Assembly (NCBI GenBank): GCA_905182025.1
Contig: CAJJAA010000034.1
Span: 1-64,000 of the forward strand
Source of the DNA: an uncultured OM182 clade bacterium
Lineage (GTDB): Bacteria; Pseudomonadota; Gammaproteobacteria; Pseudomonadales; Azotimanducaceae
Direction of reading: 5' to 3'
DNA: 64,000 nucleotides
Part shown: positions 39,089 to 48,860 of the stretch, piece by piece
Position numbering within the stretch: position 1 is the first letter of the stretch
Layout: each line of letters opens with the position of its first letter
Program-made: the position numbers and the translations under genes
Notes under the pieces: model-generated
Databases searched by the model: none
What the model was told of the DNA's origin: nothing
What the model saw: the letters and a program-made list of their open reading frames with translations, nothing else

Positions 39089-40696
39089 ATGAAATACCTT
39101 TTGTTCCTGATGACGCTCTGGTCAGCCATCACCTCAGCGCAAGCCCCGGTGACATCCGCAGATTTCGAAGAACAGACGATTAGCATCGCATTGACTCAGG
39201 AACCGCCCCAACTCAATAGCATGAAGGCGACCGACCAGGTCAGCAACTTTATCCTTCCCCATATTATGGAAGGTCTTGTTCGATACGATCGTCGAGGTAG
39301 AATCGTGCCAGGTGTCGCGTATAAGTGGGAAATAGACCCTGACGGCATGGGCGCAACATTTTGGCTACGCGAAAATGCACTATGGAGCGACGGTAAGCCA
39401 GTCACCGCGAATGATTTCGTGTTTGCCTGGCGAACAACACTCGCTCCGGAAACAGCCTCAGAATATGCATTCATACTATTTCCCATCAAAAATGCCGAAG
39501 CGGCAAATAAAGGTAAAGCCAAACTAACGGACATTGGCGTTACCGCTATCGATGACTACACCATTCGCGTTGAACTAGAACGTCCCACCGCCTACTTCAT
39601 TAAACTTACCGCCTTTGCTACCTACTTTCCTGTTCGAGAGGATTTTTTCAATAGCCGAGGCGACAGCTACGCAGCCGATGCGCAAGACTTACTATTCAAC
39701 GGACCCTTTCGCTTAACCGAGTGGGTTCATTCAGCCTCACTCAAAATGGAAAAGAACGAAACTTATTGGGACAAAGAGAAAATCACGCTCAATGAAATCA
39801 ACGCTGCTTACATTACCGAAGACTCCCGCGCGAGGCTGAATCTCTTCATCGATGGAAAAATCGTTCACACAAGGCTTGATGGTGAGACTTACAAAGATGC
39901 ACTGACACAGAAGCAGCGCATACGCAGCTTCTCCACCGGCTCAATATTTTTCCTAGAGTACAATCACAGAGCGGGACGCATAACCGACAATCTGAATTTG
40001 CGCCGAGCAATTCAACATACCTTTGATTCCGACAAGTTTGTTAATAATGTCCTCGCGACGCCCGGCAACCTGGCCGCCGAAAGTCTTTTCCCCGTATGGC
40101 TGCAGGGGGTCGATGATAAATTTCGGAAGGAATACCCGGCAGAAGTTGCCGTTGTAAACAAAGGACTGGCGGCTGAGTACTTAGCCAAAGCCAAGTCAGA
40201 GCTTGGCATCGAAGAATTCCCTGCGTTGATATTGCTGTCCGGCAATACACCAACAGCGACTAAACAAGCGGAATATTTGCAAGGCCTACTGAAGTCTCGC
40301 TTAGGCTTAGACATCAAAATTGACAAACAAACGTTCAAACAGAGGCTCGCAAAAATGACATCTGGCGATTTTGATTTTGTCTTGGCAGGTTGGGGACCAG
40401 ACTTCGACGATATCATGACCTTTGGCGATTTGTTTGCCTCTTGGAACCTAAATAATCGTGGCAGATACAGCAACCCAGATTATGATGAGCAAGTGCGAAT
40501 TGCGCTGAACAATGTTGACCCTAAGACACGCATGGAGGCAATGGCTAAACTACAGAAAATCATTCATGATGATGCCGTAATTTTACCGATGTACGAACAA
40601 GGCGTCATATACCTTATGAATTCCAAGGTTCGCGGTGTCGTTCGTCGCGTCGTTGGACCCGACCCTGATTACACATATTCTCGAGTCATAAAGTAA
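39089..40696 (+). CDS. oppA: Peptide ABC transporter substrate-binding protein
   Basis: 535 residues from the ATG at 39089: MKYLLFLMTLWSAITSAQAP is a Sec signal peptide without a lipobox Cys, so the protein is soluble in the periplasm. It belongs to the SBP_bac_5 family (ISIALTQEPPQLNSMKATDQ, then RYDRRGRIVPGVAYKWEID and LRENALWSDGKPVTANDF). The ending PMYEQGVIYLMNSKVRG is typical of OppA. It captures oligopeptides and hands them to OppBC. First gene of oppABCDF. Confidence 0.9.
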   Translation: MKYLLFLMTLWSAITSAQAPVTSADFEEQTISIALTQEPPQLNSMKATDQVSNFILPHIMEGLVRYDRRGRIVPGVAYKWEIDPDGMGATFWLRENALWSDGKPVTANDFVFAWRTTLAPETASEYAFILFPIKNAEAANKGKAKLTDIGVTAIDDYTIRVELERPTAYFIKLTAFATYFPVREDFFNSRGDSYAADAQDLLFNGPFRLTEWVHSASLKMEKNETYWDKEKITLNEINAAYITEDSRARLNLFIDGKIVHTRLDGETYKDALTQKQRIRSFSTGSIFFLEYNHRAGRITDNLNLRRAIQHTFDSDKFVNNVLATPGNLAAESLFPVWLQGVDDKFRKEYPAEVAVVNKGLAAEYLAKAKSELGIEEFPALILLSGNTPTATKQAEYLQGLLKSRLGLDIKIDKQTFKQRLAKMTSGDFDFVLAGWGPDFDDIMTFGDLFASWNLNNRGRYSNPDYDEQVRIALNNVDPKTRMEAMAKLQKIIHDDAVILPMYEQGVIYLMNSKVRGVVRRVVGPDPDYTYSRVIK

Positions 40697-40781
40697 GCAA
40701 CGTGAGCCTCATTACTGTGCCGAACATAAATACTGAAACTACGATCACATCGATCGACGCAAATCGTCTCGTTTTCTATCG

Positions 40782-41714
40782 ATGTTAGCTTACACCCTTA
40801 AACGATTGTTAGCGGGCATCGTGACAGTTTGGTTTATCGCCACTGCCACCTTCACTGCCATGCATATGGTACCCGGCGACCCCTTAATGAACGACAAAGC
40901 GGTCTCTGCGGAGATTCGAGCGAACCTTGAACGTAAGTACGGACTCGACAAATCGGCGCCAGAGCAGTACGTCATCTTTATGAAAAATATGCTGAGCGGT
41001 GATTTTGGTATTTCGTTTACGCAACAAAACCGGCAAGTAAACGACATCATTCGAGATCACTTTCCAGTCTCTGCAACGCTTGGCATCATGGCCATTTTCT
41101 TTGCGACGATCGGCGGTGTCCTGTGGGGGGCGTTAACCGCACTGTATCGGAATCGATTACCTGACATTATTATTATGTTCCTTGTGATACTGGGCATCTC
41201 TGTACCCAGCTTTGTCTTCGCGGCTTTAGGACAACTACTACTGGTAAACATCAACAGCCTATTTGGCGCCAGCATTATTCCCGTCGCTGGCTGGGGCACC
41301 TTGTCGCACATGTTAATGCCGTCGATGGTACTTGGTCTCGGCACAATGGCATTACTGACGCGATTGATGCGTTCGTCAATGCTAGAAATTGTCAACGAGG
41401 ACTATATTCGAACAGCCCGAGCAAAGGGTTTGTCGCCATCACGTATCTTTTTTAGACATCAACTTCGCAATGCAATCTTGCCGGTGATCACCGTGCTGGG
41501 TCCACAGATAGCAGCCATTACAACGGGCGGCTTCGTGGTCGAACTTGTTTTTGCAATACCCGGTCTAGGTCGCTATTTTGTTCAAGCGGTACAACAACTC
41601 GACTATACCGTTATTATGGGCACCACCGTTTTCTACGGCGCGTTCTTAGTCTTAATGGTTATCTTGGTTGATATTCTTTATGGCTTTATCGACCCACGCG
41701 TGAGATTGAGCTAG
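40782..41714 (+). CDS. oppB: Oligopeptide ABC transporter permease OppB
   Basis: 310 residues with six membrane helices. The N-terminal block MLAYTLKRLLAGIVTVWFIA and the EAA loop EDYIRTARAKGLSPSRIFFR followed by HQLRNAILPV are diagnostic. It pairs with OppC to form the channel. The UAG stop shares its last base with the GTG of oppC. The length is normal, in contrast to OppC. Confidence 0.95.
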   Translation: MLAYTLKRLLAGIVTVWFIATATFTAMHMVPGDPLMNDKAVSAEIRANLERKYGLDKSAPEQYVIFMKNMLSGDFGISFTQQNRQVNDIIRDHFPVSATLGIMAIFFATIGGVLWGALTALYRNRLPDIIIMFLVILGISVPSFVFAALGQLLLVNINSLFGASIIPVAGWGTLSHMLMPSMVLGLGTMALLTRLMRSSMLEIVNEDYIRTARAKGLSPSRIFFRHQLRNAILPVITVLGPQIAAITTGGFVVELVFAIPGLGRYFVQAVQQLDYTVIMGTTVFYGAFLVLMVILVDILYGFIDPRVRLS

Positions 41715-43120
41715 TGAATCAATCATACAAACCAACTAAAGAAGACTTCCAGCCCGCTGCAAAAAGTGTACGTGCGGAGCAAATCTCACGACCGTCGCTG
41801 TCATATTGGCAAGACGCCTGGCGACGCCTGAAGAAAAACACGCGAGCGCTAATATCACTGTACATCATTATTGGCCTTGCACTGTTCACACTGGCCGGGC
41901 CCTTCCTGTGGAATGTCGATCCGGCGCTACAGGATCTCAATCAGATATCTCAAGCACCGTCTTGGCCGAAACAAGCCATACTTGTCGATCCTTATCAGCG
42001 TTGGGGAGGCATTGTTTTAGATAATTTCCCGGCCGAACCTGATGACTATCTAGATATTATCCCAGCACCTACAAACCTAAGAGTCGTCGATGTTGCCACG
42101 ACAAAGCGGGTGCGAATCACATGGGACCCTGTTGTGGGTGCTGGCGGTTATAGCGTATACCGAAACCAAAGAGCACCGGAAACCATTAATGATCTTGGTT
42201 TGCCGCTTGGTGTCACCGATGGCGGCAACGAGGTCAGCTTTGAAGACAGGCTCAACTTAGAGCAAAGGGAATACTTTTACTCCATTGTACCGACTGACGG
42301 ATTTGATGAGTCGGATACCTATATAACCCTTGTCGTGCTTCCCGATCTGGCCATCACAATGTCTGAGGCACGTGAGCGCAATCTGCTAGCGCAAGATACT
42401 AAGCTTGGCGATTCTATCGCAATTGAATTTCACCCCTTCGGCACAGACTATTTAGGTCGCGACATGCTAGCTCGCCTGATGGAAGGCGCGCAGGTTTCAC
42501 TGTTTATTGGTATTTTTGCGCCGTTGCTGTTCGTACTATTCGGCATTATCTACGGCGGTTTCGCAGGCTATTTTGGCGGCCAGTTTGACAGTCTTCTAAT
42601 GCGCTTTGCCGACTTCGTCGTCGCGCTTCCTTTCTTGTTATTTATGATCCTATTTAAAATCGCATTCGGTATTGGACCGGGTGAAAGTGGCGTCATGCCA
42701 ATGCTGTTAGCCCTCGTGTTACTCGGCTGGCCATCGACAGCGAGACTGGTTCGAGGCCAAGTACTGCAGATCAGAGAAAACGCCTTCATTGAAGCTGCGC
42801 GTCTACTCGGTGCGAAAGATCACTATCTTATTATTCGACATATTATTCCAAACACAATGGGGGTCATTCTAGTGACCCTTACGTTTGCAGTACCTTCAGC
42901 AATATTTACCGAAGCTTTCCTTTCCTTTATCGGCATGGGTGTTGCGCCGCCCACACCGTCATGGGGATCGATGTGTAATGAAGGCGTGAAGACAATGCTC
43001 AGTCACCCACATGAGCTATTCTTCCCAGCACTATTTATCAGCATTACCGTTCTCGCATTTAATCTACTCGGTGATGGATTGACCGAAGCCCTCGATTCAA
43101 GAATGAGGTCTAAGGAATGA
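41714..43120 (+). CDS. oppC: Oligopeptide ABC transporter permease OppC with inserted fibronectin-III-like domain
   Basis: 468 residues, about 165 more than usual. The first membrane helix (about 45-66) ends in GPFLWNVDPALQDLNQ, as in normal OppC. The permease core resumes at HPFGTDYLGRDMLARLMEGA (240-259), with the EAA loop ENAFIEAARLLGAKDHYLII. Between them lies an insert, of which residues about 117-210 read as an FN3 fold: PAPTNLRVVDVATTKRVRIT, WDPVVGAGGYSVYRN, REYFYSIVPTDG. This loop is periplasmic, so the FN3 domain would face the substrate-binding protein. The GTG start overlaps the oppB stop by one base and the end overlaps oppD by four. Confidence 0.93.
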   Translation: MNQSYKPTKEDFQPAAKSVRAEQISRPSLSYWQDAWRRLKKNTRALISLYIIIGLALFTLAGPFLWNVDPALQDLNQISQAPSWPKQAILVDPYQRWGGIVLDNFPAEPDDYLDIIPAPTNLRVVDVATTKRVRITWDPVVGAGGYSVYRNQRAPETINDLGLPLGVTDGGNEVSFEDRLNLEQREYFYSIVPTDGFDESDTYITLVVLPDLAITMSEARERNLLAQDTKLGDSIAIEFHPFGTDYLGRDMLARLMEGAQVSLFIGIFAPLLFVLFGIIYGGFAGYFGGQFDSLLMRFADFVVALPFLLFMILFKIAFGIGPGESGVMPMLLALVLLGWPSTARLVRGQVLQIRENAFIEAARLLGAKDHYLIIRHIIPNTMGVILVTLTFAVPSAIFTEAFLSFIGMGVAPPTPSWGSMCNEGVKTMLSHPHELFFPALFISITVLAFNLLGDGLTEALDSRMRSKE

Positions 43121-44169
43121 GCGAAATGGATGATACGTTTAAAGATAACGTCCTTGAGGTTGAGAATCTAAATGTGGAGTTCTCAACCTATGGTGGCGTC
43201 GTTCAGGCAGTACGGGGCGTTAACTTCTCCGTCGGTCGTGGCGAGACGTTAGCGATTGTCGGCGAATCAGGTTGCGGTAAGTCCGTAACAGTACAGTCGA
43301 TCATGGGTCTCTTACCTACGCCTCCCGGGAAAATCACCGCCGGTGAGGCAAGGTTACGTGGCAATAACATTCTTAACCTGCCCGCAAAGGAGGCGAATAA
43401 GTTTCGCGGCGTTGAGATTGGGATGATATTTCAAGACCCTATGACTTCATTAAACCCGACCATGACCATTGGCGATCAGATATCAGAAACGTTAATGGTG
43501 CATCGACATCTCTCCTATTCAGACGCATCGGCAAAAGCAGTCGCACTGTTGGAGAAAACCCGCATCCCTGAAGCAAAAAAACGGGCTGCACAATACCCAT
43601 TCGAATTCTCTGGCGGCATGTTGCAGCGGGCGATGATCGCGCAGAGTTTGGCTTGTAACCCATCGGTGCTGATTGCCGATGAGCCGACAACCGCACTCGA
43701 TGTCACTATCCAAGCACAGATTTTAGAGCTGATGTCAGAGCTACAAAAGACAGAGGATATGTCGATCATCCTAATTACACACGATTTGGCCGTTGTCGCA
43801 AAGATGGCTGACAGAGTTGCTGTGATGTACGCGGGGCAAATTGTTGAGATGGGCACTGTCGATGAAATCTTCTACGAATCCGCCCACCCCTATACGATGG
43901 GATTGAAGGAAGCCATGCCTTCTAACCGTAAAGACCGCGCAAAGAAGCTCACGCCAATTGAGGGCAGTCCACCGGATCTATTTTCTCCGCCGGCAGGTTG
44001 CGGTTACTTTGCACGCTGTCCACACGCCATGGCACTTTGCGAAACGAAGCAAAGCGAGGAGTTCATCCTCACATCGAGTAGCAGTCACTTTTCAAAATGT
44101 TGGCTGCAGCATCCTGAAGCACCCAAGACAGACGGCCTCTTTCAGGTAGGAGACGATCATGCTGGTTAG
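43117..44169 (+). CDS. oppD: Oligopeptide ABC transporter ATPase OppD
   Basis: 350 residues. Walker A GESGCGKSV, Q loop MIFQDPMTSLNPT, signature FSGGMLQRAMIAQ, Walker B VLIADEPTTALD, then the oligopeptide-transporter C-terminal domain (GSPPDLFSPPAGCGYFARCP, with the four-Cys iron-sulfur site CGYFARCPHAMALC plus a later Cys). It hydrolyses ATP with OppF to drive uptake. The start overlaps oppC by 4 bases (ATGA). Confidence 0.95.
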   Translation: MSEMDDTFKDNVLEVENLNVEFSTYGGVVQAVRGVNFSVGRGETLAIVGESGCGKSVTVQSIMGLLPTPPGKITAGEARLRGNNILNLPAKEANKFRGVEIGMIFQDPMTSLNPTMTIGDQISETLMVHRHLSYSDASAKAVALLEKTRIPEAKKRAAQYPFEFSGGMLQRAMIAQSLACNPSVLIADEPTTALDVTIQAQILELMSELQKTEDMSIILITHDLAVVAKMADRVAVMYAGQIVEMGTVDEIFYESAHPYTMGLKEAMPSNRKDRAKKLTPIEGSPPDLFSPPAGCGYFARCPHAMALCETKQSEEFILTSSSSHFSKCWLQHPEAPKTDGLFQVGDDHAG

Positions 44170-45109
44170 AACAGAAGGTCTGAAAAAATATTTCAAAGTT
44201 GGTCGAGATCAAATGTTGCATGCTGTTGATGGCATATCGCTTGGTATTGAACAGAACGAAATCCTTGGACTCGTCGGTGAGAGTGGCTCAGGCAAATCAA
44301 CATTTGGTAAAACCTTGATCGGCTTACACCCCAGAACAGGCGGCAAAGCCTATTACGAAGAACAAGAACTACCGGCAAAATTTTCTGCGGCAGATCATCT
44401 CGCCTATTCAAAGAATTTACAGATGATTTTTCAAGACCCCTACTCTTCTTTAAACCCGCGCATGACTGTACTTGATATCGTCGGCGAAGGTCTTCACATT
44501 CAGGGTCAACATACTAAGAGTCAGATAAAAGAAGAAGTCGCAACGTGGCTCGCACAAGTTGGCTTAAACGCTGATCATATGTCGCGTTATCCACATGAGT
44601 TTTCTGGCGGCCAGCGCCAAAGAATTGGTATTGCACGGGCGATGATAATCAAACCCAAATTTGTGGTCTGCGACGAGCCCATCTCGGCACTTGATGTTTC
44701 AGTGCAGGCACAGGTCATTAACCTGCTCGACGATTTAAAAAACTCTCTCGGCTTAACACTACTATTCATCGCCCACGACCTTTCAATGGTGCGATACGTC
44801 TCTGACCGAATGGCCGTCATGTATCTCGGCACGGTGGTTGAATGCGGTCCGTCGGATGAAGTGTTCTTTAACCCGCAACATCCTTACACAAAGCTATTGA
44901 TTGAATCGAACCCAGAACCAGATCCTAAAGCGGAACGGGCTCGTCAACACGCATCGATCAAGGGTGAGATTACATCGCCGATAAATATGGGGCCGGGTTG
45001 TCGTTTTGCGGACAGGTGCCCGAGCGCAACAGCCCGATGTAGCGTAGAGAACCCAAAAACAAAACACATCTCAGATCAACATAGCGTCACCTGCAATTTA
45101 TTTGACTGA
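44159..45109 (+). CDS. oppF: Oligopeptide ABC transporter ATPase OppF
   Basis: 316 residues. Walker A GESGSGKSTFGKTLIGL, Q loop MIFQDPYSSLNPRM, signature FSGGQRQRIGIARAM, Walker B FVVCDEPISALDVS, and C-terminal GCRFADRCPSATARC. It forms the ATPase heterodimer with OppD. It overlaps oppD by 11 bases and ends the operon. The gene is convergent with the Nudix gene; the 56-base gap has small inverted repeats but no clear terminator. Confidence 0.95.
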   Translation: MLVRTEGLKKYFKVGRDQMLHAVDGISLGIEQNEILGLVGESGSGKSTFGKTLIGLHPRTGGKAYYEEQELPAKFSAADHLAYSKNLQMIFQDPYSSLNPRMTVLDIVGEGLHIQGQHTKSQIKEEVATWLAQVGLNADHMSRYPHEFSGGQRQRIGIARAMIIKPKFVVCDEPISALDVSVQAQVINLLDDLKNSLGLTLLFIAHDLSMVRYVSDRMAVMYLGTVVECGPSDEVFFNPQHPYTKLLIESNPEPDPKAERARQHASIKGEITSPINMGPGCRFADRCPSATARCSVENPKTKHISDQHSVTCNLFD

Positions 45110-45165
45110 GCCGCTAGAGCAATTTATTTGGCAGAATCTGCCCGAGTGGTTCGATCGAAACCCAC

Positions 45166-45726
45166 CTACTCGAACAAGACTTGAGTCTTTCTAACCATCC
45201 TAAGCACCGACTCTTCTGTCGTAAAGTCTTGCATCTTCGTTAATTCAATCCAGGAAAGATCATGTGACTCTTCGCTGACAACGTATTGTTCATCCTGAGA
45301 CTGAAGCAGAAAACGACAATCGTAATGATAGTGTTCGGGCTCTGTTTTTCGTTCAGGTATGCGGTGGATATCAATGTCGAATATATCGTCCGACAAACAA
45401 ACTAAGTTCGCGATACCAGACTCTTCTTCGGCCTCCTTCATCGCGACACGTTGAATATCAGAATCACCATCTGCGTGACCACCCAACTGAACCCAAATGT
45501 TGAGTTTTTTGTGATGCGTTAACAGGGACTTGGTCCTACTTTTGTCGAGTATCCAAACAGAACCGGTTATGTGTCCCAGAAGCTGCTCGCGAGAAAAACA
45601 ATTCTCATGCGCCTGCACAAATGCCGTCATACGATCAACAACAGCTTGTTCGTCAGCATGGGTTTTGCCGTATTGACGGATCAAGGACAATATTTGATCC
45701 CTGGGATCTACATGCACGCTGCGCAA
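45166..45726 (-). CDS. Nudix hydrolase with a variant Nudix box
   Basis: 186 residues. The Nudix box lies at 83-105 (GHADGDSDIQRVAMKEAEEE then SGI). It keeps the catalytic Glu98, Glu101 and Glu102, but the first conserved Glu is Ser89 and the Arg is Lys97. It hydrolyses a nucleoside diphosphate linked to another group; the substrate is not readable. It follows the CobT-type gene on the same strand after 62 bases and may belong to the cobS-cobT-like unit. Confidence 0.85.
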   Translation of the reverse strand: MRSVHVDPRDQILSLIRQYGKTHADEQAVVDRMTAFVQAHENCFSREQLLGHITGSVWILDKSRTKSLLTHHKKLNIWVQLGGHADGDSDIQRVAMKEAEEESGIANLVCLSDDIFDIDIHRIPERKTEPEHYHYDCRFLLQSQDEQYVVSEESHDLSWIELTKMQDFTTEESVLRMVRKTQVLFE

Positions 45727-45782
45727 CCTTTGGTTACTGAGGAAATGTGATATCAGAACGCGTTAAGCGCCCCATAATTTGA

Positions 45783-45799
45783 GAGCAGCTACGCTGCTC
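45783..45799. repeat. Perfect hairpin at the end of the CobT-type gene
   Basis: GAGCAGC TAC GCTGCTC, seven-bp arms with a 3-base loop, overlapping the stop codon. No T run follows on the minus strand, so it may protect the 3' end or partly attenuate transcription into the Nudix gene rather than terminate it. Confidence 0.45.
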
Positions 45800-47630
45800 C
45801 CTTATTTCGAACCGGCGGTAGCTTTGCGTTCGACTGTTCATCAAACAGATCTACCAGTTGCTCTGTCATTGCGTCACCCAATTGCTCTGCATCCGTTATC
45901 GTAACGGCGCGACGATAATGGTGAGTGACATCATGACCGATGCCAATCGCAACTAACTCGACCGGCGAATTATTCTCAATACGATCAATCGCAAATTTAA
46001 GGTGTTGCTCGAGGTAATTACTCGGATTGACCAGTAATGTACTGTTATCAACCGGCAAACCATCAGAAATGACCATCATGATCTTACGATCTTCTGGACG
46101 ACCGGCGATTCGATTGTGTGCCCAAAGCAACGCTTCACCGTCAATATTTTCTTTCAATAATTCTTCACGCATCATCAGACCGAGATTGCGTCGACATCGT
46201 CGCCAGGGCATGTCTGCCGCTTTGTAGACAATATGACGTAGGTCGTTGAGTCGGCCTGGCTGCGCGGGTTTACCCTGCTGAAGCCACAGTTCTCTCGATT
46301 GGCCACCCCGCCATGCTCTCGTGGTGAAGCCTAGAATCTCCACTTTAACGCTACAGCGCTCAAGGGTTTGTCCCAATATATCCGCACACATAGCCGCGAT
46401 TGTGATTGACCGGCCTCGCATAGAACCGGAGGAGTCGATCAATAACGATACGACCGTATCTTTAAACTTGGTGTCCTTTTCCTGTTTGAAAGCCAACGGA
46501 GAGAAAGGATCCATAACGACGTTCGTTAATCGCGACGTATCGAGCTGACCTTCTTCTAAATCAAAGTGCCACGTCCGGTTCTGCTTCGCCATTAACTTAC
46601 GCTGCAGACGATTGGCGAGTTTGCTAATGACGACTTGAGAGTTCTGTAGGTGCTTGTCCAATACACTGCGAAGCCTGTCCAATTCGGGTGGGTCGCACAT
46701 CTCATCAGCAAAAACCGTTTCGTCAAATTTTGTTGTGTAGGCTTTGTACTGACTCTCTTTCGGTCGAAGCCAGTTGGGATCTATCATTGAATCCGGTGGA
46801 CCACCGGCGTCATCTTGATCACCTTCAGCTTCGGCCATATCCATGGCGTCAACATCGACGGGCACCTCGCCCTCAATCGCATCCGACATATCAGAATCAC
46901 CTGACATTTCCTGCTCGGATGATTCATCACCCGCATCAGATTCCATCTCTTGTTCTTGCTGCTGCGCATCCTCGGCTTCACCTTCGCCGGACTCATCGCC
47001 CCACTCTTCTGCAAGACCCAGGTCTGAAATAAGCTGACGGGTTAACTTTGAGAAATCTTCCTGATCAAAGATACGCTCGTCTGCTTGCTTTAAGTGATCA
47101 CCGACAGCCGCTTCAATATGATTGCGCCACAATTCAAGAACGTGCGACGCGGTCGGCGGTATAGGTAAACCAAGACTTTCCCTGACAAACAGGCCAACAG
47201 CTTCACCTAAAGGCGCCTGTGCTTGCGTCTCAATTTCGAGATAATTTTGTTCTTCGCAATGACTTTCAAGTTGCGCGGTTAGATTATCCTCAACACCCTT
47301 CATTAAGTAAGAACCAATACCGGCTATTCGCGCATCCTCAACAGAATCGAACACCTGCTGGGCTAGCCCTGTTTCAGGTCGGTTTTCGCGGTGCTTAGCG
47401 TCATCATGATATCTTTCTTGCAGCGCAAACTTGTCGGAAGTACCTCTTAATGTCGCAAGCTCAGCCTCAGTCATACCACCTTGCGGTAGCGGGATGCGCG
47501 CTTTGTTGCCTTGAATATAAGGTTTACCGCGCCCAAAACTCACCGTCAGCTCATCGTTACCCGAGATCGCTCTCATGGTTGATGTGACGGCTTGTTTGAA
47601 TACTTCTGTTGTGTCGTCTAGTTCGGACAA
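45789..47630 (-). CDS. cobT: CobT-like VWA-domain chelatase-type subunit
   Basis: 613 residues. The N-terminal helical domain has the CobT pattern ([40 protein letters not shown]). A long acidic linker (about 209-280) follows, then a C-terminal VWA domain with MIDAS motif [13 protein letters not shown] (399-403). In alphaproteobacteria CobT works with CobS and CobN to insert cobalt during aerobic B12 synthesis. No cobN or other B12 gene is in the window, so the client may be another metalloenzyme. It lies 71 bases downstream of cobS on the same strand. Confidence 0.88.
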   Translation of the reverse strand: MSELDDTTEVFKQAVTSTMRAISGNDELTVSFGRGKPYIQGNKARIPLPQGGMTEAELATLRGTSDKFALQERYHDDAKHRENRPETGLAQQVFDSVEDARIAGIGSYLMKGVEDNLTAQLESHCEEQNYLEIETQAQAPLGEAVGLFVRESLGLPIPPTASHVLELWRNHIEAAVGDHLKQADERIFDQEDFSKLTRQLISDLGLAEEWGDESGEGEAEDAQQQEQEMESDAGDESSEQEMSGDSDMSDAIEGEVPVDVDAMDMAEAEGDQDDAGGPPDSMIDPNWLRPKESQYKAYTTKFDETVFADEMCDPPELDRLRSVLDKHLQNSQVVISKLANRLQRKLMAKQNRTWHFDLEEGQLDTSRLTNVVMDPFSPLAFKQEKDTKFKDTVVSLLIDSSGSMRGRSITIAAMCADILGQTLERCSVKVEILGFTTRAWRGGQSRELWLQQGKPAQPGRLNDLRHIVYKAADMPWRRCRRNLGLMMREELLKENIDGEALLWAHNRIAGRPEDRKIMMVISDGLPVDNSTLLVNPSNYLEQHLKFAIDRIENNSPVELVAIGIGHDVTHHYRRAVTITDAEQLGDAMTEQLVDLFDEQSNAKLPPVRNKGAA

Positions 47631-47701
47631 AATTTTCTCCCTACGCCTATCTAAATAGGCGCAGCAGATCTGTTTAACAAATTAGGATGAAGTTTGGATT
47701 A

Positions 47702-48682
47702 TCAACCAAGCACTACACGGGAACTTGATTCGGGAAGGTCTTCCCCCATACTCCTTTGATAATACTCAGCAACGATAGATCTTTCCGTTTCATCGCATTT
47801 ATTGAGGAACGTCAGGCGGAAAGCGAAGCCGAAGTCTTTGAAAATATTCGCATTCTCTGCCCACATGATCACAGTTCGTGGCGACATAACGATTGAAATA
47901 TCACCATTAATGAACCCTTGTCGCGTTAAATCAGCAACGGAGACCATATTCGATACGCGCTTGCGGTCCAAATCGGGCAGCTTTGCACAAATGATATCGA
48001 CTTCCCGCTCATGGGGTAGATAGTTCAAGGTTGTGACAATGTTCCAACGGTCCATCTGACCCTGGTTAATTTGTTGAGTACCATGATAAAGACCGCTGGG
48101 GTCTCCAAGACCAATCGTATTAGTGGTCGCAAACAACCGGAAAGATTGATGTGGGCTGATGACTTTGCTTTGGTCCAGCAGGGTCAATTTACCCTCAACT
48201 TCTAGCACACGCTGGATGACGAACATGACATCTGGACGGCCCGCATCATATTCATCAAACACCAACGCACAAGCGCGCTGTAATGCCCAAGGCAGCAGGC
48301 CTTCTCTGAACTCGGTAATCTGTTTACCATCTTGAAGTACGATAGCGTCCTTACCAATCAAATCCATACGACTGACGTGACTGTCAAGGTTGATTCGAAT
48401 ACAGGGCCAATTCAAACGTGCTGCAACCTGCTCAACGTGCGTTGATTTACCTGTACCATGATAACCTTGCACCATGACCCGTCGGTTGTACGCAAAGCCC
48501 GCGAGTATCGCCAGCGTTGTTTCGTGATTAAAGATGTAACTTTCGTCCACCGGCGGAACATGTTCGCCGCGGACAGAAAATGCAGGCACCTTAAGGTCGA
48601 TGTCCAGACCAAAAGTTTCCTTTACATCAATTTCAATATCTGGAATACCAGTCCCTTCTAACGCATTGCCTTCCTGTGTCAT
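47702..48682 (-). CDS. cobS: CobS-like AAA+ ATPase
   Basis: 326 residues, the standard CobS length. Walker A is [20 protein letters not shown] (from residue 73), Walker [21 protein letters not shown], and sensor 1 [20 protein letters not shown], with arginines in SPRTVIMW. It closely follows alphaproteobacterial CobS, the ATPase of cobaltochelatase. Paired with the CobT-like VWA gene. Divergent from the SixA-like gene. Because CobN is missing here, cobalt chelation is only one possibility. Confidence 0.9.
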   Translation of the reverse strand: MTQEGNALEGTGIPDIEIDVKETFGLDIDLKVPAFSVRGEHVPPVDESYIFNHETTLAILAGFAYNRRVMVQGYHGTGKSTHVEQVAARLNWPCIRINLDSHVSRMDLIGKDAIVLQDGKQITEFREGLLPWALQRACALVFDEYDAGRPDVMFVIQRVLEVEGKLTLLDQSKVISPHQSFRLFATTNTIGLGDPSGLYHGTQQINQGQMDRWNIVTTLNYLPHEREVDIICAKLPDLDRKRVSNMVSVADLTRQGFINGDISIVMSPRTVIMWAENANIFKDFGFAFRLTFLNKCDETERSIVAEYYQRSMGEDLPESSSRVVLG

Positions 48683-48802
48683 TGATATTACTGCCTAAAT
48701 GTTAGTCTTGATAACCACTATAAATCGAGATGTCCGAGAAGAATTCGATGATGCGGAATGAAGCGCAAATATATCTGTATTGGCTCAAAAATGCCATTCG
48801 CT

Positions 48803-48830
48803 TTGAAAGGTCCGCAAGCATCTTTATACT
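48803..48830 (+). promoter_or_regulatory. Predicted sigma-70 promoter of the SixA-like gene
   Basis: TTGAAA (48803-48808), a 16-base spacer and TATACT (48825-48830) lie 30 bases before the ATG at 48861. The rest of the 178-base divergent gap holds no other clear feature. Confidence 0.55.
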
Positions 48831-48860
48831 TCGGTCCCCGTTCTTTGATTAAGGTATACC

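Noticed and set aside
45110-45165. tRNA-like GGTTCGATC sequence between oppF and the Nudix gene
   Set aside because: No acceptor, D or anticodon stems can be formed around it; the gap is only 56 bases.
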